Positions 1-13,714 are shown, counted from the stretch's first letter. The stretch: 64,000 nucleotides of DNA from Phylloscopus collybita (GCA_027886175.1 JAJNNQ010000139.1:558001-622000); one strand, 5' to 3'. Translations and numbers: made by a program. Notes: a model not told the origin generated them from the letters alone.

Positions 1-485
1 GAAAAGGCAGGAAAGTGGCTGCAAAAGCGTTTTGGCTTGCTGGAAGCAGCAGCAAGCACGCGGGCTTCTCTGCACGCTGCAAACACAAAACAGAAGCACC
101 TACACGGCGAGAGGAGACTGCCTGACACCTGCTGCACTCAGTACAGCTCTGGGCTGCTGCCAGGAAAGGTATTTCAAGGAACTAGCCACGGGGACTCTGC
201 ACTGTGCTGGGACAGTTTCTACAAGGTGACCAGAAGCTGTTCGCCAGCACCCGCTTGCAGCGACCGAGTTCGGCTTTCCACGTTCTTCCCCGGCTCTCTT
301 TCGCTTCTCCGCACAAGCTGCGGCTGTACCGAAGACGCCGCTGGCTGTGCTTCCGCGAAGCGCTGCTTTCTCGGCAAAACGCAGCTTCTCGTTCTTGACA
401 GCTCTGCTATGCAGAAGCACAGGAAAGCCGGCAGAGCTGCTCCTCTAGCTGCTCTACGCAGAGGCAACTGTAAATCAGCTAGACA
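1..485 (+). repeat. Left-edge partial monomer
   Basis: The window begins at monomer position 15, inside GTGG before the first A-tract, so 14 bp are missing. All markers from there on are consensus type (m130G, m133T, m198A, m227C, m233C). The cut is a window edge, not a biological end. Confidence 0.95.
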
Positions 486-3400
486 GTGATGCTGTTGTGG
501 AAAAGGCAGGAAAGTGGCTGCAAAAGCGTTTTGGCTTGCTGGAAGCAGCAGCAAGCACGCGGGCTTCTCTGCACGCTGCAAACACAAAACAGAAGCACCT
601 ACACGGCGAGAGGAGACTGCCTGACACCTGCTGCACTCAGTACAGCTCTGGGCTGCTGCCAGGAAAGGTATTTCAAGGAACTAGCCACGGGGACTCTGCA
701 CTGTGCTGGGAGAGTTTGTACAAGGTGACCAGAAGCTGTTCGCCAGCACCCGCTTGCAGCGACCGAGTTCGGCTTTCCACGTTCTTCCCCGGCTCTCTTT
801 CGCTTCTCCGCACAAGCTGCGGCTGTACCGAAGACGCCGCTGGCTGTGCTTCCGCGAAGCGCTGCTTTCTCGGCAAAACGCAGCTTCTCGTTCTTGACAG
901 CTCTGCTATGCAGAAGCACAGGAAAGCCGGCAGAGCTGCTCCTCTAGCTGCTCTACGCAGAGGCAACTGTAAATCAGCTAGACAGTGATGCTGTTGTGGA
1001 AAAGGCAGGAAAGTGGCTGCAAAAGCGTTTTGGCTTGCTGGAAGCAGCAGCAAGCACGCGGGCTTCTCTGCACGCTGCAAACACAAAACAGAAGCACCTA
1101 CACGGCGAGAGGAGACTGCCTGACACCTGCTGCACTCAGTACAGCTCTGGGCTGCTGCCAGGAAAGGTATTTCAAGGAACTAGCCACGGGGACTCTGCAC
1201 TGTGCTGGGACAGTTTCTACAAGGTGACCAGAAGCTGTTCGCCAGCACCCGCTTGCAGCGACCGAGTTCGGCTTTCCACGTTCTTCCCCGGCTCTCTTTC
1301 GCTTCTCCGCACAAGCTGCGGCTGTACCGAAGACGCCGCTGGCTGTGCTTCCGCGAAGCGCTGCTTTCTCGGCAAAACGCAGCTTCTCGTTCTTGACAGC
1401 TCTGCTATGCAGAAGCACAGGAAAGCCGGCAGAGCTGCTCCTCTAGCTGCTCTACGCAGAGGCAACTGTAAATCAGCTAGACAGTGATGCTGTTGTGGAA
1501 AAGGCAGGAAAGTGGCTGCAAAAGCGTTTTGGCTTGCTGGGAGCAGCAGCAAGCACGCGGGTTTCTCTGCACGCTGCAAACACAAAACAGAAGCACCTAC
1601 ACGGCGAGAGGAGACTGCCTGACACCTGCTGCACTCAGTACAGCTCTGGGCTGCTGCCAGGAAAGGTATTTCAAGGAACTAGCCACGGGGACTCTGCACT
1701 GTGCTGGGACAGTTTCTACAAGGTGACCAGAAGCTGTTCGCCAGCACCCGCTTGCAGCGACCGAGTTCGGCTTTCCACGTTCTTCCCCGGCTCTCTTTCG
1801 CTTCTCCGCACAAGCTGCGGCTGTACCGAAGACGCCGCTGGCTGTGCTTCCGCGAAGCGCTGCTTTCTCGGCAAAACGCAGCTTCTCGTTCTTGACAGCT
1901 CTGCTATGCAGAAGCACAGGAAAGCCGGCAGAGCTGCTCCTCTAGCTGCTCTACGCAGAGGCAACTGTAAATCAGCTAGACAGTGATCCTGTTGTGGAAA
2001 AGGCAGGAAAGTGGCTGCAAAAGCGTTTTGGCTTGCTGGAAGCAGCAGCAAGCACGCGGGCTTCTCTGCACGCTGCAAACACAAAACAGAAGCACCTACA
2101 CGGCGAGAGGAGACTGCCTGACACCTGCTGCACTCAGTACAGCTCTGGGCTGCTGCCAGGAAAGGTATTTCAAGGAACTAGCCACGGGGACTCTGCACTG
2201 TGCTGGGACAGTTTCTACAAGGTGACCAAAAGCTGTTCGCCAGCACCCGCTTGCAGCGACCGAGTTCGGCTTTCCACGTTCTTCCCCGGCTCTCTTTCGC
2301 TTCTCCGCACAAGCTGCGGCTGTACCGAAGACGCCGCTGGCTGTGCTTCCGCGAAGCGCTGCTTTCTCGGCAAAACGCAGCTTCTCGTTCTTGACAGCTC
2401 TGCTATGCAGAAGCACAGGAAAGCCGGCAGAGCTGCTCCTCTAGCTGCTCTACGCAGAGGCAACTGTAAATCAGCTAGACAGTGATGCTGTTGTGGAAAA
2501 GGCAGGAAAGTGGCTGCAAAAGCGTTTTGGCTTGCTGGAAGCAGCAGCAAGCACGCGGGCTTCTCTGCACGCTGCAAACACCAAACAGAAGCACCTACAC
2601 GGCGAGAGGAGACGGCCTGACACCTGCTGCACTCAGTACAGCTCTGGGCTGCTGCCAGGAAAGGTATTTCAAGGAACTAGCCACGGGGACTCTGCACTGT
2701 GCTGGGACAGTTTCTACAAGGTGACCAGAAGCTGTTCGCCAGCACCCGCTTGCAGCGACCGAGTTCGGCTTTCCACGTTCTTCCCCGGCTCTCTTTCGCT
2801 TCTCCGCACAAGCTGCGGCTGTACCGAAGACGCCGCTGGCTGTGCTTCCGCGAAGCGCTGCTTTCTCGGCAAAACGCAGCTTCTCGTTCTTGACAGCTCT
2901 GCTATGCAGAAGCACAGGAAAGCCGGCAGAGCTGCTCCTCTAGCTGCTCTACGCAGAGGCAACTGTAAATCAGCTAGACAGTGATCCTGTTGTGGAATAG
3001 GCAAGAAAGTGGCTGCAAAAGCGTTTTGGCTTGCTGGAAGCAGCAGCAAGCACGCGGGCTTCTCTGCACGCTGCAAACACAAAACAGAAGCACCTACACG
3101 GCGAGAGGATACTGCCTGACACCTGCTGCACTCAGTACAGCTCTGGGCTGCTGCCAGGAAAGGTATTTCAAGGAACTAGCCACGGGGACTCTGCACTGTG
3201 CTGGGACAGTTTCTACAAGGTGACCAGAAGCTGTTCGCCAGCACCCGCTTGCAGCGACCGAGTTCGGCTTTCCACGTTCTTCCCCGGCTCTCTTTCGCTT
3301 CTCCGCACAAGCTGCGGCTGTACCGAAGACGCCGCTGGCTGTGCTTCCGCGAAGCGCTGCTTTCTCGGCAAAACGCAGCTTCTCGTTCTTGACAGCTCTG

Positions 3401-4477
3401 CTATGCAGAAGCACAGGAAAGCCGGCAGAGCTGCTCCTCTAGCTGCTCTACGCAGAGGCAACTGTAAATCAGCTAGACAGTGATCCTGTTGTGGAAAAGG
3501 CAGGAAAGTGGCTGCAAAAGCGTTTTGGCTTGCTGGAAGCAGCAGCAAGCACGCAGGCTTCACTGCACGCTGCAAACACAAAACAGAAGCACCTACACGG
3601 CGAGAGGAGACGGCCTGACACCTGCTGCACTCAGTACAGCTCTGGGCTGCTGCCAGGAAAGGTATTTCAAGGAACTAGCCACGGGGACTCTGCACTGTGC
3701 TGGGACAGTTTCTACAAGGTGACCAGAAGCTGTTCGCCAGCACCCGCTTGCAGCGACCGAGTTCGGCTTTCCACGTTCTTCCCCGGCTCTCTTTCGCTTC
3801 TCCGCACAAGCTGCGGCTGTACCGAAGACGCCGCTGGCTGTGCTTCCGCGAAGCGCTGCTTTCTCGGCAAAACGCAGCTTCTCGTTCTTGACAGCTCTGC
3901 TATGCAGAAGCACAGGAAAGCCGGCAGAGCTGCTCCTCTAGCTGCTCTACGCAGAGGCAACTGTAAATCAGCTAGACAGTGATGCTGTTGTGGAAAAGGC
4001 AGGAAAGTGGCTGCAAAAGCGTTTTGGCTTGCTGGAAGCAGCAGCAAGCACGCGGGCTTCTCTGCACGCTGCAAACACGAAACAGAAGCACCTACACGGC
4101 GAGAGGAGACTGCCTGACACCTGCTGCACTCAGTACAGCTCTGGGCTGCTGCCAGGAAAGGTATTTCAAGGAACTAGCCACGGGGACTCTGCACTGTGCT
4201 GGGAGAGTTTGTACAAGGTGACCAGAAGCTGTTCGCCAGCACCCGCTTGCAGCGACCGAGTTCGGCTTTCCACGTTCTTCCCCGGCTCTCTTTCGCTTCT
4301 CCGCACAAGCTGCGGCTGTACCGAAGACGCCGCTGGCTGTGCTTCCGCGAAGCGCTGCTTTCTCGGCAAAACGCAGCTTCTCGTTCTTGACAGCTCTGCT
4401 ATGCAGAAGCACAGGAAAGCCGGCAGAGCTGCTCCTCTAGCTGCTCTACGCAGAGGCAACTGTAAATCAGCTAGACA
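486..4477 (+). repeat. Eight monomers in irregular order
   Basis: The markers in order are: m227G with m233G (486); consensus (985); m58G with m79T (1484); m247A (1983); m101C with m133G (2482); m18T, m24A and m130T (2981); m76A, m83A and m133G (3480); m101G, m227G and m233G (3979). I see no local higher-order period. The run 2482-4477 closely matches 19448-21443, exactly 34 monomers (16,966 bp) downstream, in marker order. Confidence 0.85.
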
Positions 4478-7400
4478 GTGATCCTGTTGTGGAATAGGCA
4501 AGAAAGTGGCTGCAAAAGCGTTTTGGCTTGCTGGAAGCAGCAGCAAGCACGCGGGCTTCTCTGCACGCTGCAAACACAAAACAGAAGCACCTACACGGCG
4601 AGAGGATACTGCCTGACACCTGCTGCACTCAGTACAGCTCTGGGCTGCTGCCAGGAAAGGTATTTCAAGGAACTAGCCACGGGGACTCTGCACTGTGCTG
4701 GGACAGTTTCTACAAGGTGACCAGAAGCTGTTCGCCAGCACCCGCTTGCAGCGACCGAGTTCGGCTTTCCACGTTCTTCCCCGGCTCTCTTTCGCTTCTC
4801 CGCACAAGCTGCGGCTGTACCGAAGACGCCGCTGGCTGTGCTTCCGCGAAGCGCTGCTTTCTCGGCAAAACGCAGCTTCTCGTTCTTGACAGCTCTGCTA
4901 TGCAGAAGCACAGGAAAGCCGGCAGAGCTGCTCCTCTAGCTGCTCTACGCAGAGGCAACTGTAAATCAGCTAGACAGTGATGCTGTTGTGGAAAAGGCAG
5001 GAAAGTGGCTGCAAAAGCGTTTTGGCTTGCTGGAAGCAGCAGCAAGCACGCGGGCTTCTCTGCACGCTGCAAACACAAAACAGAAGCACCTACACGGCGA
5101 GAGGAGACTGCCTGACACCTGCTGCACTCAGTACAGCTCTGGGCTGCTGCCAGGAAAGGTATTTCAAGGAACTAGCCACGGGGACTCTGCACTGTGCTGG
5201 GACAGTTTCTACAAGGTGACCAGAAGCTGTTCGCCAGCACCCGCTTGCAGCGACCGAGTTCAACTTTCCACGTTCTTCCCCGGCTCTCTTTCGCTTCTCC
5301 GCACAAGCTGCGGCTGTACCGAAGACGCCGCTGGCTGTGCTTCCGCGAAGCGCTGCTTTCTCGGCAAAACGCAGCTTCTCGTTCTTGACAGCTCTGCTAT
5401 GCAGAAGCACAGGAAAGCCGGCAGAGCTGCTCCTCTAGCTGCTCTACGCAGAGGCAACTGTAAATCAGCTAGACAGTGATGCTGTTGTGGAAAAGGCAAG
5501 AAAGTGGCTGCAAAAGCGTTTTGGCTTGCTGGAAGCAGCAGCAAGCACGCGGGCTTCTCTGCACGCTGCAAACACAAAACAGAAGCACCTACACGGCGAG
5601 AGGAGACGGCCTGACACCTGCTGCACTCAGTACAGCTCTGGGCTGCTGCCAGGAAAGGTATTTCAAGGAACTAGCCACGGGGACTCTGCACTGTGCTGGG
5701 AGAGTTTCTACAAGGTGACCAGAAGCTGTTCGCCAGCACCCGCTTGCAGCGACCGAGTTCGGCTTTCCACGTTCTTCCCCGGCTCTCTTTCGCTTCTCTG
5801 CACAAGCTGCGGCTGTACCGAAGACGCCGCTGGCTGTGCTTCCGCGAAGCGCTGCTTTCTCGGCAAAACGCAGCTTCTCGTTCTTGACAGCTCTGCTATG
5901 CAGAAGCACAGGAAAGCCGGCAGAGCTGCTCCTCTAGCTGCTCTACGCAGAGGCAACTGTAAATCAGCTAGACAGTGATCCTGTTGTGGAAAAGGCAGGA
6001 AAGTGGCTGCAAAAGCGTTTTGGCTTGCTGAAAGCAGCAGCAAGCACGCGGGCTTCTCTGCACGCTGCAAACACAAAACAGAAGCACCTACACGGCGAGA
6101 GGAGACTGCCTGACACCTGCTGCACTCAGTACAGCTCTGGGCTGCTGCCAGGAAAGGTATTTCAAGGAACTAGCCACGGGGACTCTGCACTGTGCTGGGA
6201 CAGTTTCTACAAGGTGACCAGAAGCTGTTCGCCAGCACCCGCTTGCAGCGACCGAGTTCGGCTTTCCACGTTCTTCCCCGGCTCTCTTTCGCTTCTCCGC
6301 ACAAGCTGCGGCTGTACCGAAGACGCCGCTGGCTGTGCTTCCGCGAAGCGCTGCTTTCTCGGCAAAACGCAGCTTCTCGTTCTTGACAGCTCTGCTATGC
6401 AGAAGCACAGGAAAGCCGGCAGAGCTGCTCCTCTAGCTGCTCTACGCAGAGGCAACTGTAAATCAGCTAGACAGTGATGCTGTTGTGGAAAAGGCAGGAA
6501 AGTGGCTGCAAAAGCGTTTTGGCTTGCTGGGAGCAGCAGCAAGCACGCGGGTTTCTCTGCACGCTGGAAACACAAAACAGAAGCACCTACACGGCGAGAG
6601 GAGACTGCCTGACACCTGCTGCACTCAGTACAGCTCTGGGCTGCTGCCAGGAAAGGTATTTCAAGGAACTAGCCACGGGGACTCTGCACTGTGCTGGGAC
6701 AGTTTCTACAAGGTGACCAGAAGCTGTTCGCCAGCACCCGCTTGCAGCGACCGAGTTCGGCTTTCCACGTTCTTCCCCGGCTCTCTTTCGCTTCTCCGCA
6801 CAAGCTGCGGCTGTACCGAAGACGCCGCTGGCTGTGCTTCCGCGAAGCGCTGCTTTCTCGGCAAAACGCAGCTTCTCGTTCTTGACAGCTCTGCTATGCA
6901 GAAGCACAGGAAAGCCGGCAGAGCTGCTCCTCTAGCTGCTCTACGCAGAGGCAACTGTAAATCAGCTAGACAGTGATCCTGTTGTGGAAAAGGCAGGAAA
7001 GTGGCTGCAAAAGCGTTTTGGCTTGCTGGAAGCAGCAGCATGCACGCGGGCTTCTCTGCACGCTGCAAACACAAAACAGAAGCACCTACACGGCGAGAGG
7101 AGACTGCCTGACACCTGCTGCACTCAGTACAGCTCTGGGCTGCTGCCAGGAAAGGTATTTCAAGGAACTAGCCACGGGGACTCTGCACTGTGCTGGGACA
7201 GTTTCTACAAGGTGACCAGAAGCTGTTCGCCAGCACCCGCTTGCAGCGACCGAGTTCGGCTTTCCACGTTCTTCCCCGGCTCTCTTTCGCTTCTCCGCAC
7301 AAGCTGCGGCTGTACCGAAGACGCCGCTGGCTGTGCTTCCGCGAAGCGCTGCTTTCTCGGCAAAACGCAGCTTCTCGTTCTTGACAGCTCTGCTATGCAG

Positions 7401-8469
7401 AAGCACAGGAAAGCCGGCAGAGCTGCTCCTCTAGCTGCTCTACGCAGAGGCAACTGTAAATCAGCTAGACAGTGATGCTGTTGTGGAAAAGGCAGGAAAG
7501 TGGCTGCAAAAGCGTTTTGGCTTGCTGGAAGCAGCAGCAAGCACGCGGGCTTCTCTGCACGCTGCAAACACAAAACAGAAGCACCTACACGGCGAGAGGA
7601 GACTGCCTGACACCTGCTGCACTCAGTACAGCTCTGGGCTGCTGCCAGGAAAGGTATTTCAAGGAACTAGCCACGGGGACTCTGCACTGTGCTGGGACAG
7701 TTTCTACAAGGTGACCAGAAGCTGTTCGCCAGCACCCGCTTGCAGCGACCGAGTTCGGCTTTCCACGTTCTTCCCCGGCTCTCTTTCGCTTCTCCGCACA
7801 AGCTGCGGCTGTACCGAAGACGCCGCTGGCTGTGCTTCCGCGAAGCGCTGCTTTCTCGGCAAAACGCAGCTTCTCGTTCTTGACAGCTCTGCTATGCAGA
7901 AGCACAGGAAAGCCGGCAGAGCTGCTCCTCTAGCTGCTCTACGCAGAGGCAACTGTAAATCAGCTAGACAGTGATCCTGTTGTGGAATAGGCAAGAAAGT
8001 GGCTGCAAAAGCGTTTTGGCTTGCTGGAAGCAGCAGCAAGCACGCGGGCTTCTCTGCACGCTGCAAACACAAAACAGAAGCACCTACACGGCGAGAGGAT
8101 ACTGCCTGACACCTGCTGCACTCAGTACAGCTCTGGGCTGCTGCCAGGAAAGGTATTTCAAGGAACTAGCCACGGGGACTCTGCACTGTGCTGGGAGAGT
8201 TTGTACAAGGTGACCAGAAGCTGTTCGCCAGCACCCGCTTGCAGCGACCGAGTTCGGCTTTCCACGTTCTTCCCCGGCTCTCTTTCGCTTCTCCGCACAA
8301 GCTGCGGCTGTACCGAAGACGCCGCTGGCTGTGCTTCCGCGAAGCGCTGCTTTCTCGGCAAAACGCAGCTTCTCGTTCTTGACAGCTCTGCTATGCAGAA
8401 GCACAGGAAAGCCGGCAGAGCTGCTCCTCTAGCTGCTCTACGCAGAGGCAACTGTAAATCAGCTAGACA
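4478..8469 (+). repeat. 8-monomer higher-order repeat, copy 1 (3992 bp)
   Basis: Eight monomers carry a marker series that recurs 3992 bp later: 18T/24A/130T; 286A/287A; 24A/133G/227G/324T; 57A; 58G/79T/94G; 69T; consensus; 18T/24A/130T/227G/233G. Even the rarer m94G (CTGGAAAC) recurs at the same slot (6474 and 10466). The only difference from copy 2 that I noticed is m6 in the second monomer (G at 4982, C at 8974). Confidence 0.88.
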
Positions 8470-11400
8470 GTGATCCTGTTGTGGAATAGGCAAGAAAGTG
8501 GCTGCAAAAGCGTTTTGGCTTGCTGGAAGCAGCAGCAAGCACGCGGGCTTCTCTGCACGCTGCAAACACAAAACAGAAGCACCTACACGGCGAGAGGATA
8601 CTGCCTGACACCTGCTGCACTCAGTACAGCTCTGGGCTGCTGCCAGGAAAGGTATTTCAAGGAACTAGCCACGGGGACTCTGCACTGTGCTGGGACAGTT
8701 TCTACAAGGTGACCAGAAGCTGTTCGCCAGCACCCGCTTGCAGCGACCGAGTTCGGCTTTCCACGTTCTTCCCCGGCTCTCTTTCGCTTCTCCGCACAAG
8801 CTGCGGCTGTACCGAAGACGCCGCTGGCTGTGCTTCCGCGAAGCGCTGCTTTCTCGGCAAAACGCAGCTTCTCGTTCTTGACAGCTCTGCTATGCAGAAG
8901 CACAGGAAAGCCGGCAGAGCTGCTCCTCTAGCTGCTCTACGCAGAGGCAACTGTAAATCAGCTAGACAGTGATCCTGTTGTGGAAAAGGCAGGAAAGTGG
9001 CTGCAAAAGCGTTTTGGCTTGCTGGAAGCAGCAGCAAGCACGCGGGCTTCTCTGCACGCTGCAAACACAAAACAGAAGCACCTACACGGCGAGAGGAGAC
9101 TGCCTGACACCTGCTGCACTCAGTACAGCTCTGGGCTGCTGCCAGGAAAGGTATTTCAAGGAACTAGCCACGGGGACTCTGCACTGTGCTGGGACAGTTT
9201 CTACAAGGTGACCAGAAGCTGTTCGCCAGCACCCGCTTGCAGCGACCGAGTTCAACTTTCCACGTTCTTCCCCGGCTCTCTTTCGCTTCTCCGCACAAGC
9301 TGCGGCTGTACCGAAGACGCCGCTGGCTGTGCTTCCGCGAAGCGCTGCTTTCTCGGCAAAACGCAGCTTCTCGTTCTTGACAGCTCTGCTATGCAGAAGC
9401 ACAGGAAAGCCGGCAGAGCTGCTCCTCTAGCTGCTCTACGCAGAGGCAACTGTAAATCAGCTAGACAGTGATGCTGTTGTGGAAAAGGCAAGAAAGTGGC
9501 TGCAAAAGCGTTTTGGCTTGCTGGAAGCAGCAGCAAGCACGCGGGCTTCTCTGCACGCTGCAAACACAAAACAGAAGCACCTACACGGCGAGAGGAGACG
9601 GCCTGACACCTGCTGCACTCAGTACAGCTCTGGGCTGCTGCCAGGAAAGGTATTTCAAGGAACTAGCCACGGGGACTCTGCACTGTGCTGGGAGAGTTTC
9701 TACAAGGTGACCAGAAGCTGTTCGCCAGCACCCGCTTGCAGCGACCGAGTTCGGCTTTCCACGTTCTTCCCCGGCTCTCTTTCGCTTCTCTGCACAAGCT
9801 GCGGCTGTACCGAAGACGCCGCTGGCTGTGCTTCCGCGAAGCGCTGCTTTCTCGGCAAAACGCAGCTTCTCGTTCTTGACAGCTCTGCTATGCAGAAGCA
9901 CAGGAAAGCCGGCAGAGCTGCTCCTCTAGCTGCTCTACGCAGAGGCAACTGTAAATCAGCTAGACAGTGATCCTGTTGTGGAAAAGGCAGGAAAGTGGCT
10001 GCAAAAGCGTTTTGGCTTGCTGAAAGCAGCAGCAAGCACGCGGGCTTCTCTGCACGCTGCAAACACAAAACAGAAGCACCTACACGGCGAGAGGAGACTG
10101 CCTGACACCTGCTGCACTCAGTACAGCTCTGGGCTGCTGCCAGGAAAGGTATTTCAAGGAACTAGCCACGGGGACTCTGCACTGTGCTGGGACAGTTTCT
10201 ACAAGGTGACCAGAAGCTGTTCGCCAGCACCCGCTTGCAGCGACCGAGTTCGGCTTTCCACGTTCTTCCCCGGCTCTCTTTCGCTTCTCCGCACAAGCTG
10301 CGGCTGTACCGAAGACGCCGCTGGCTGTGCTTCCGCGAAGCGCTGCTTTCTCGGCAAAACGCAGCTTCTCGTTCTTGACAGCTCTGCTATGCAGAAGCAC
10401 AGGAAAGCCGGCAGAGCTGCTCCTCTAGCTGCTCTACGCAGAGGCAACTGTAAATCAGCTAGACAGTGATGCTGTTGTGGAAAAGGCAGGAAAGTGGCTG
10501 CAAAAGCGTTTTGGCTTGCTGGGAGCAGCAGCAAGCACGCGGGTTTCTCTGCACGCTGGAAACACAAAACAGAAGCACCTACACGGCGAGAGGAGACTGC
10601 CTGACACCTGCTGCACTCAGTACAGCTCTGGGCTGCTGCCAGGAAAGGTATTTCAAGGAACTAGCCACGGGGACTCTGCACTGTGCTGGGACAGTTTCTA
10701 CAAGGTGACCAGAAGCTGTTCGCCAGCACCCGCTTGCAGCGACCGAGTTCGGCTTTCCACGTTCTTCCCCGGCTCTCTTTCGCTTCTCCGCACAAGCTGC
10801 GGCTGTACCGAAGACGCCGCTGGCTGTGCTTCCGCGAAGCGCTGCTTTCTCGGCAAAACGCAGCTTCTCGTTCTTGACAGCTCTGCTATGCAGAAGCACA
10901 GGAAAGCCGGCAGAGCTGCTCCTCTAGCTGCTCTACGCAGAGGCAACTGTAAATCAGCTAGACAGTGATCCTGTTGTGGAAAAGGCAGGAAAGTGGCTGC
11001 AAAAGCGTTTTGGCTTGCTGGAAGCAGCAGCATGCACGCGGGCTTCTCTGCACGCTGCAAACACAAAACAGAAGCACCTACACGGCGAGAGGAGACTGCC
11101 TGACACCTGCTGCACTCAGTACAGCTCTGGGCTGCTGCCAGGAAAGGTATTTCAAGGAACTAGCCACGGGGACTCTGCACTGTGCTGGGACAGTTTCTAC
11201 AAGGTGACCAGAAGCTGTTCGCCAGCACCCGCTTGCAGCGACCGAGTTCGGCTTTCCACGTTCTTCCCCGGCTCTCTTTCGCTTCTCCGCACAAGCTGCG
11301 GCTGTACCGAAGACGCCGCTGGCTGTGCTTCCGCGAAGCGCTGCTTTCTCGGCAAAACGCAGCTTCTCGTTCTTGACAGCTCTGCTATGCAGAAGCACAG

Positions 11401-12461
11401 GAAAGCCGGCAGAGCTGCTCCTCTAGCTGCTCTACGCAGAGGCAACTGTAAATCAGCTAGACAGTGATGCTGTTGTGGAAAAGGCAGGAAAGTGGCTGCA
11501 AAAGCGTTTTGGCTTGCTGGAAGCAGCAGCAAGCACGCGGGCTTCTCTGCACGCTGCAAACACAAAACAGAAGCACCTACACGGCGAGAGGAGACTGCCT
11601 GACACCTGCTGCACTCAGTACAGCTCTGGGCTGCTGCCAGGAAAGGTATTTCAAGGAACTAGCCACGGGGACTCTGCACTGTGCTGGGACAGTTTCTACA
11701 AGGTGACCAGAAGCTGTTCGCCAGCACCCGCTTGCAGCGACCGAGTTCGGCTTTCCACGTTCTTCCCCGGCTCTCTTTCGCTTCTCCGCACAAGCTGCGG
11801 CTGTACCGAAGACGCCGCTGGCTGTGCTTCCGCGAAGCGCTGCTTTCTCGGCAAAACGCAGCTTCTCGTTCTTGACAGCTCTGCTATGCAGAAGCACAGG
11901 AAAGCCGGCAGAGCTGCTCCTCTAGCTGCTCTACGCAGAGGCAACTGTAAATCAGCTAGACAGTGATCCTGTTGTGGAATAGGCAAGAAAGTGGCTGCAA
12001 AAGCGTTTTGGCTTGCTGGAAGCAGCAGCAAGCACGCGGGCTTCTCTGCACGCTGCAAACACAAAACAGAAGCACCTACACGGCGAGAGGATACTGCCTG
12101 ACACCTGCTGCACTCAGTACAGCTCTGGGCTGCTGCCAGGAAAGGTATTTCAAGGAACTAGCCACGGGGACTCTGCACTGTGCTGGGAGAGTTTGTACAA
12201 GGTGACCAGAAGCTGTTCGCCAGCACCCGCTTGCAGCGACCGAGTTCGGCTTTCCACGTTCTTCCCCGGCTCTCTTTCGCTTCTCCGCACAAGCTGCGGC
12301 TGTACCGAAGACGCCGCTGGCTGTGCTTCCGCGAAGCGCTGCTTTCTCGGCAAAACGCAGCTTCTCGTTCTTGACAGCTCTGCTATGCAGAAGCACAGGA
12401 AAGCCGGCAGAGCTGCTCCTCTAGCTGCTCTACGCAGAGGCAACTGTAAATCAGCTAGACA
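8470..12461 (+). repeat. 8-monomer higher-order repeat, copy 2 (3992 bp)
   Basis: This is the tandem duplicate of 4478-8469, with the same eight marker combinations in the same order. Similarity of marker series stops in the next monomer (12462), which keeps m18T/m24A but has m130G and m198C. The right breakpoint of the shared pattern therefore lies near 12,590, inside a monomer and not at my arbitrary monomer boundary. Confidence 0.88.
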
Positions 12462-13474
12462 GTGATCCTGTTGTGGAATAGGCAAGAAAGTGGCTGCAAA
12501 AGCGTTTTGGCTTGCTGGAAGCAGCAGCAAGCACGCGGGCTTCTCTGCACGCTGCAAACACAAAACAGAAGCACCTACACGGCGAGAGGAGACTGCCTGA
12601 CACCTGCTGCACTCAGTACAGCTCTGGGCTGCTGCCAGGAAAGGTATTTCAAGGAACTCGCCACGGGGACTCTGCACTGTGCTGGGACAGTTTCTACAAG
12701 GTGACCAGAAGCTGTTCGCCAGCACCCGCTTGCAGCGACCGAGTTCGGCTTTCCACGTTCTTCCCCGGCTCTCTTTCGCTTCTCCGCACAAGCTGCGGCT
12801 GTACCGAAGACGCCGCTGGCTGTGCTTCCGCGAAGCGCTGCTTTCTCGGCAAAACGCAGCTTCTCGTTCTTGACAGCTCTGCTATGCAGAAGCACAGGAA
12901 AGCCGGCAGAGCTGCTCCTCTAGCTGCTCTACGCAGAGGCAACTGTAAATCAGCTAGACAGTGATCCTGTTGTGGAAAAGGCAGGAAAGTGGCTGCAAAA
13001 GCGTTTTGGCTTGCTGAAAGCAGCAGCAAGCACGCGGGCTTCTCTGCACGCTGCAAACACAAAACAGAAGCACCTACACGGCGAGAGGAGACTGCCTGAC
13101 ACCTGCTGCACTCAGTACAGCTCTGGGCTGCTGCCAGGAAAGGTATTTCAAGGAACTAGCCACGGGGACTCTGCACTGTGCTGGGACAGTTTCTACAAGG
13201 TGACCAGAAGCTGTTCGCCAGCACCCGCTTGCAGCGACCGAGTTCGGCTTTCCACGTTCTTCCCCGGCTCTCTTTCGCTTCTCCGCACAAGCTGCGGCTG
13301 TACCGAAGACGCCGCTGGCTGTGCTTCCGCGAAGCGCTGCTTTCTCGGCAAAACGCAGCTTCTCGTTCTTGACAGCTCTGCTATGCAGAAGCACAGGAAA
13401 GCCGGCAGAGCTGCTCCTCTAGCTGCTCTACGCAGAGGCAACTGTAAATCAGCTAGACAGTGATCCTGTTGTGG

Positions 13475-13506
13475 AAAAGGCAGGAAAGTGGCTGCAAAAG
13501 CGTTTT
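13475..13506 (+). other. Helically spaced A/T-tracts (predicted bent DNA), one per monomer
   Basis: AAAA, AAA and AAAA at monomer positions 16-19, 26-28 and 37-40, then TTTT at 44-47. The A-tract centres are about 9.5 and 11.5 bp apart, close to one helical turn. Phased A-tracts are known to curve DNA, and curvature is a recurring property of satellites. In the 23 m18T monomers the first tract becomes AATA. Given here on the reference monomer; the element recurs in every monomer. Confidence 0.6.
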
Positions 13507-13507
13507 G

Positions 13508-13530
13508 GCTTGCTGGAAGCAGCAGCAAGC
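13508..13530. repeat. 8-bp inverted repeat (dyad), one per monomer
   Basis: GCTTGCTG (13508-13515) and CAGCAAGC (13523-13530) are perfect reverse complements around a 7-nt centre, at monomer positions 49-56 and 64-71. It could extrude as a small cruciform or serve as a dimeric protein site; neither is shown. Recurrent markers m56, m57, m58 and m69 all fall in or beside it, and m69T breaks one pair of the stem. Confidence 0.7.
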
Positions 13531-13714
13531 ACGCGGGCTTCTCTGCACGCTGCAAACACAAAACAGAAGCACCTACACGGCGAGAGGAGACTGCCTGACA
13601 CCTGCTGCACTCAGTACAGCTCTGGGCTGCTGCCAGGAAAGGTATTTCAAGGAACTAGCCACGGGGACTCTGCACTGTGCTGGGACAGTTTCTACAAGGT
13701 GACCAGAAGCTGTT

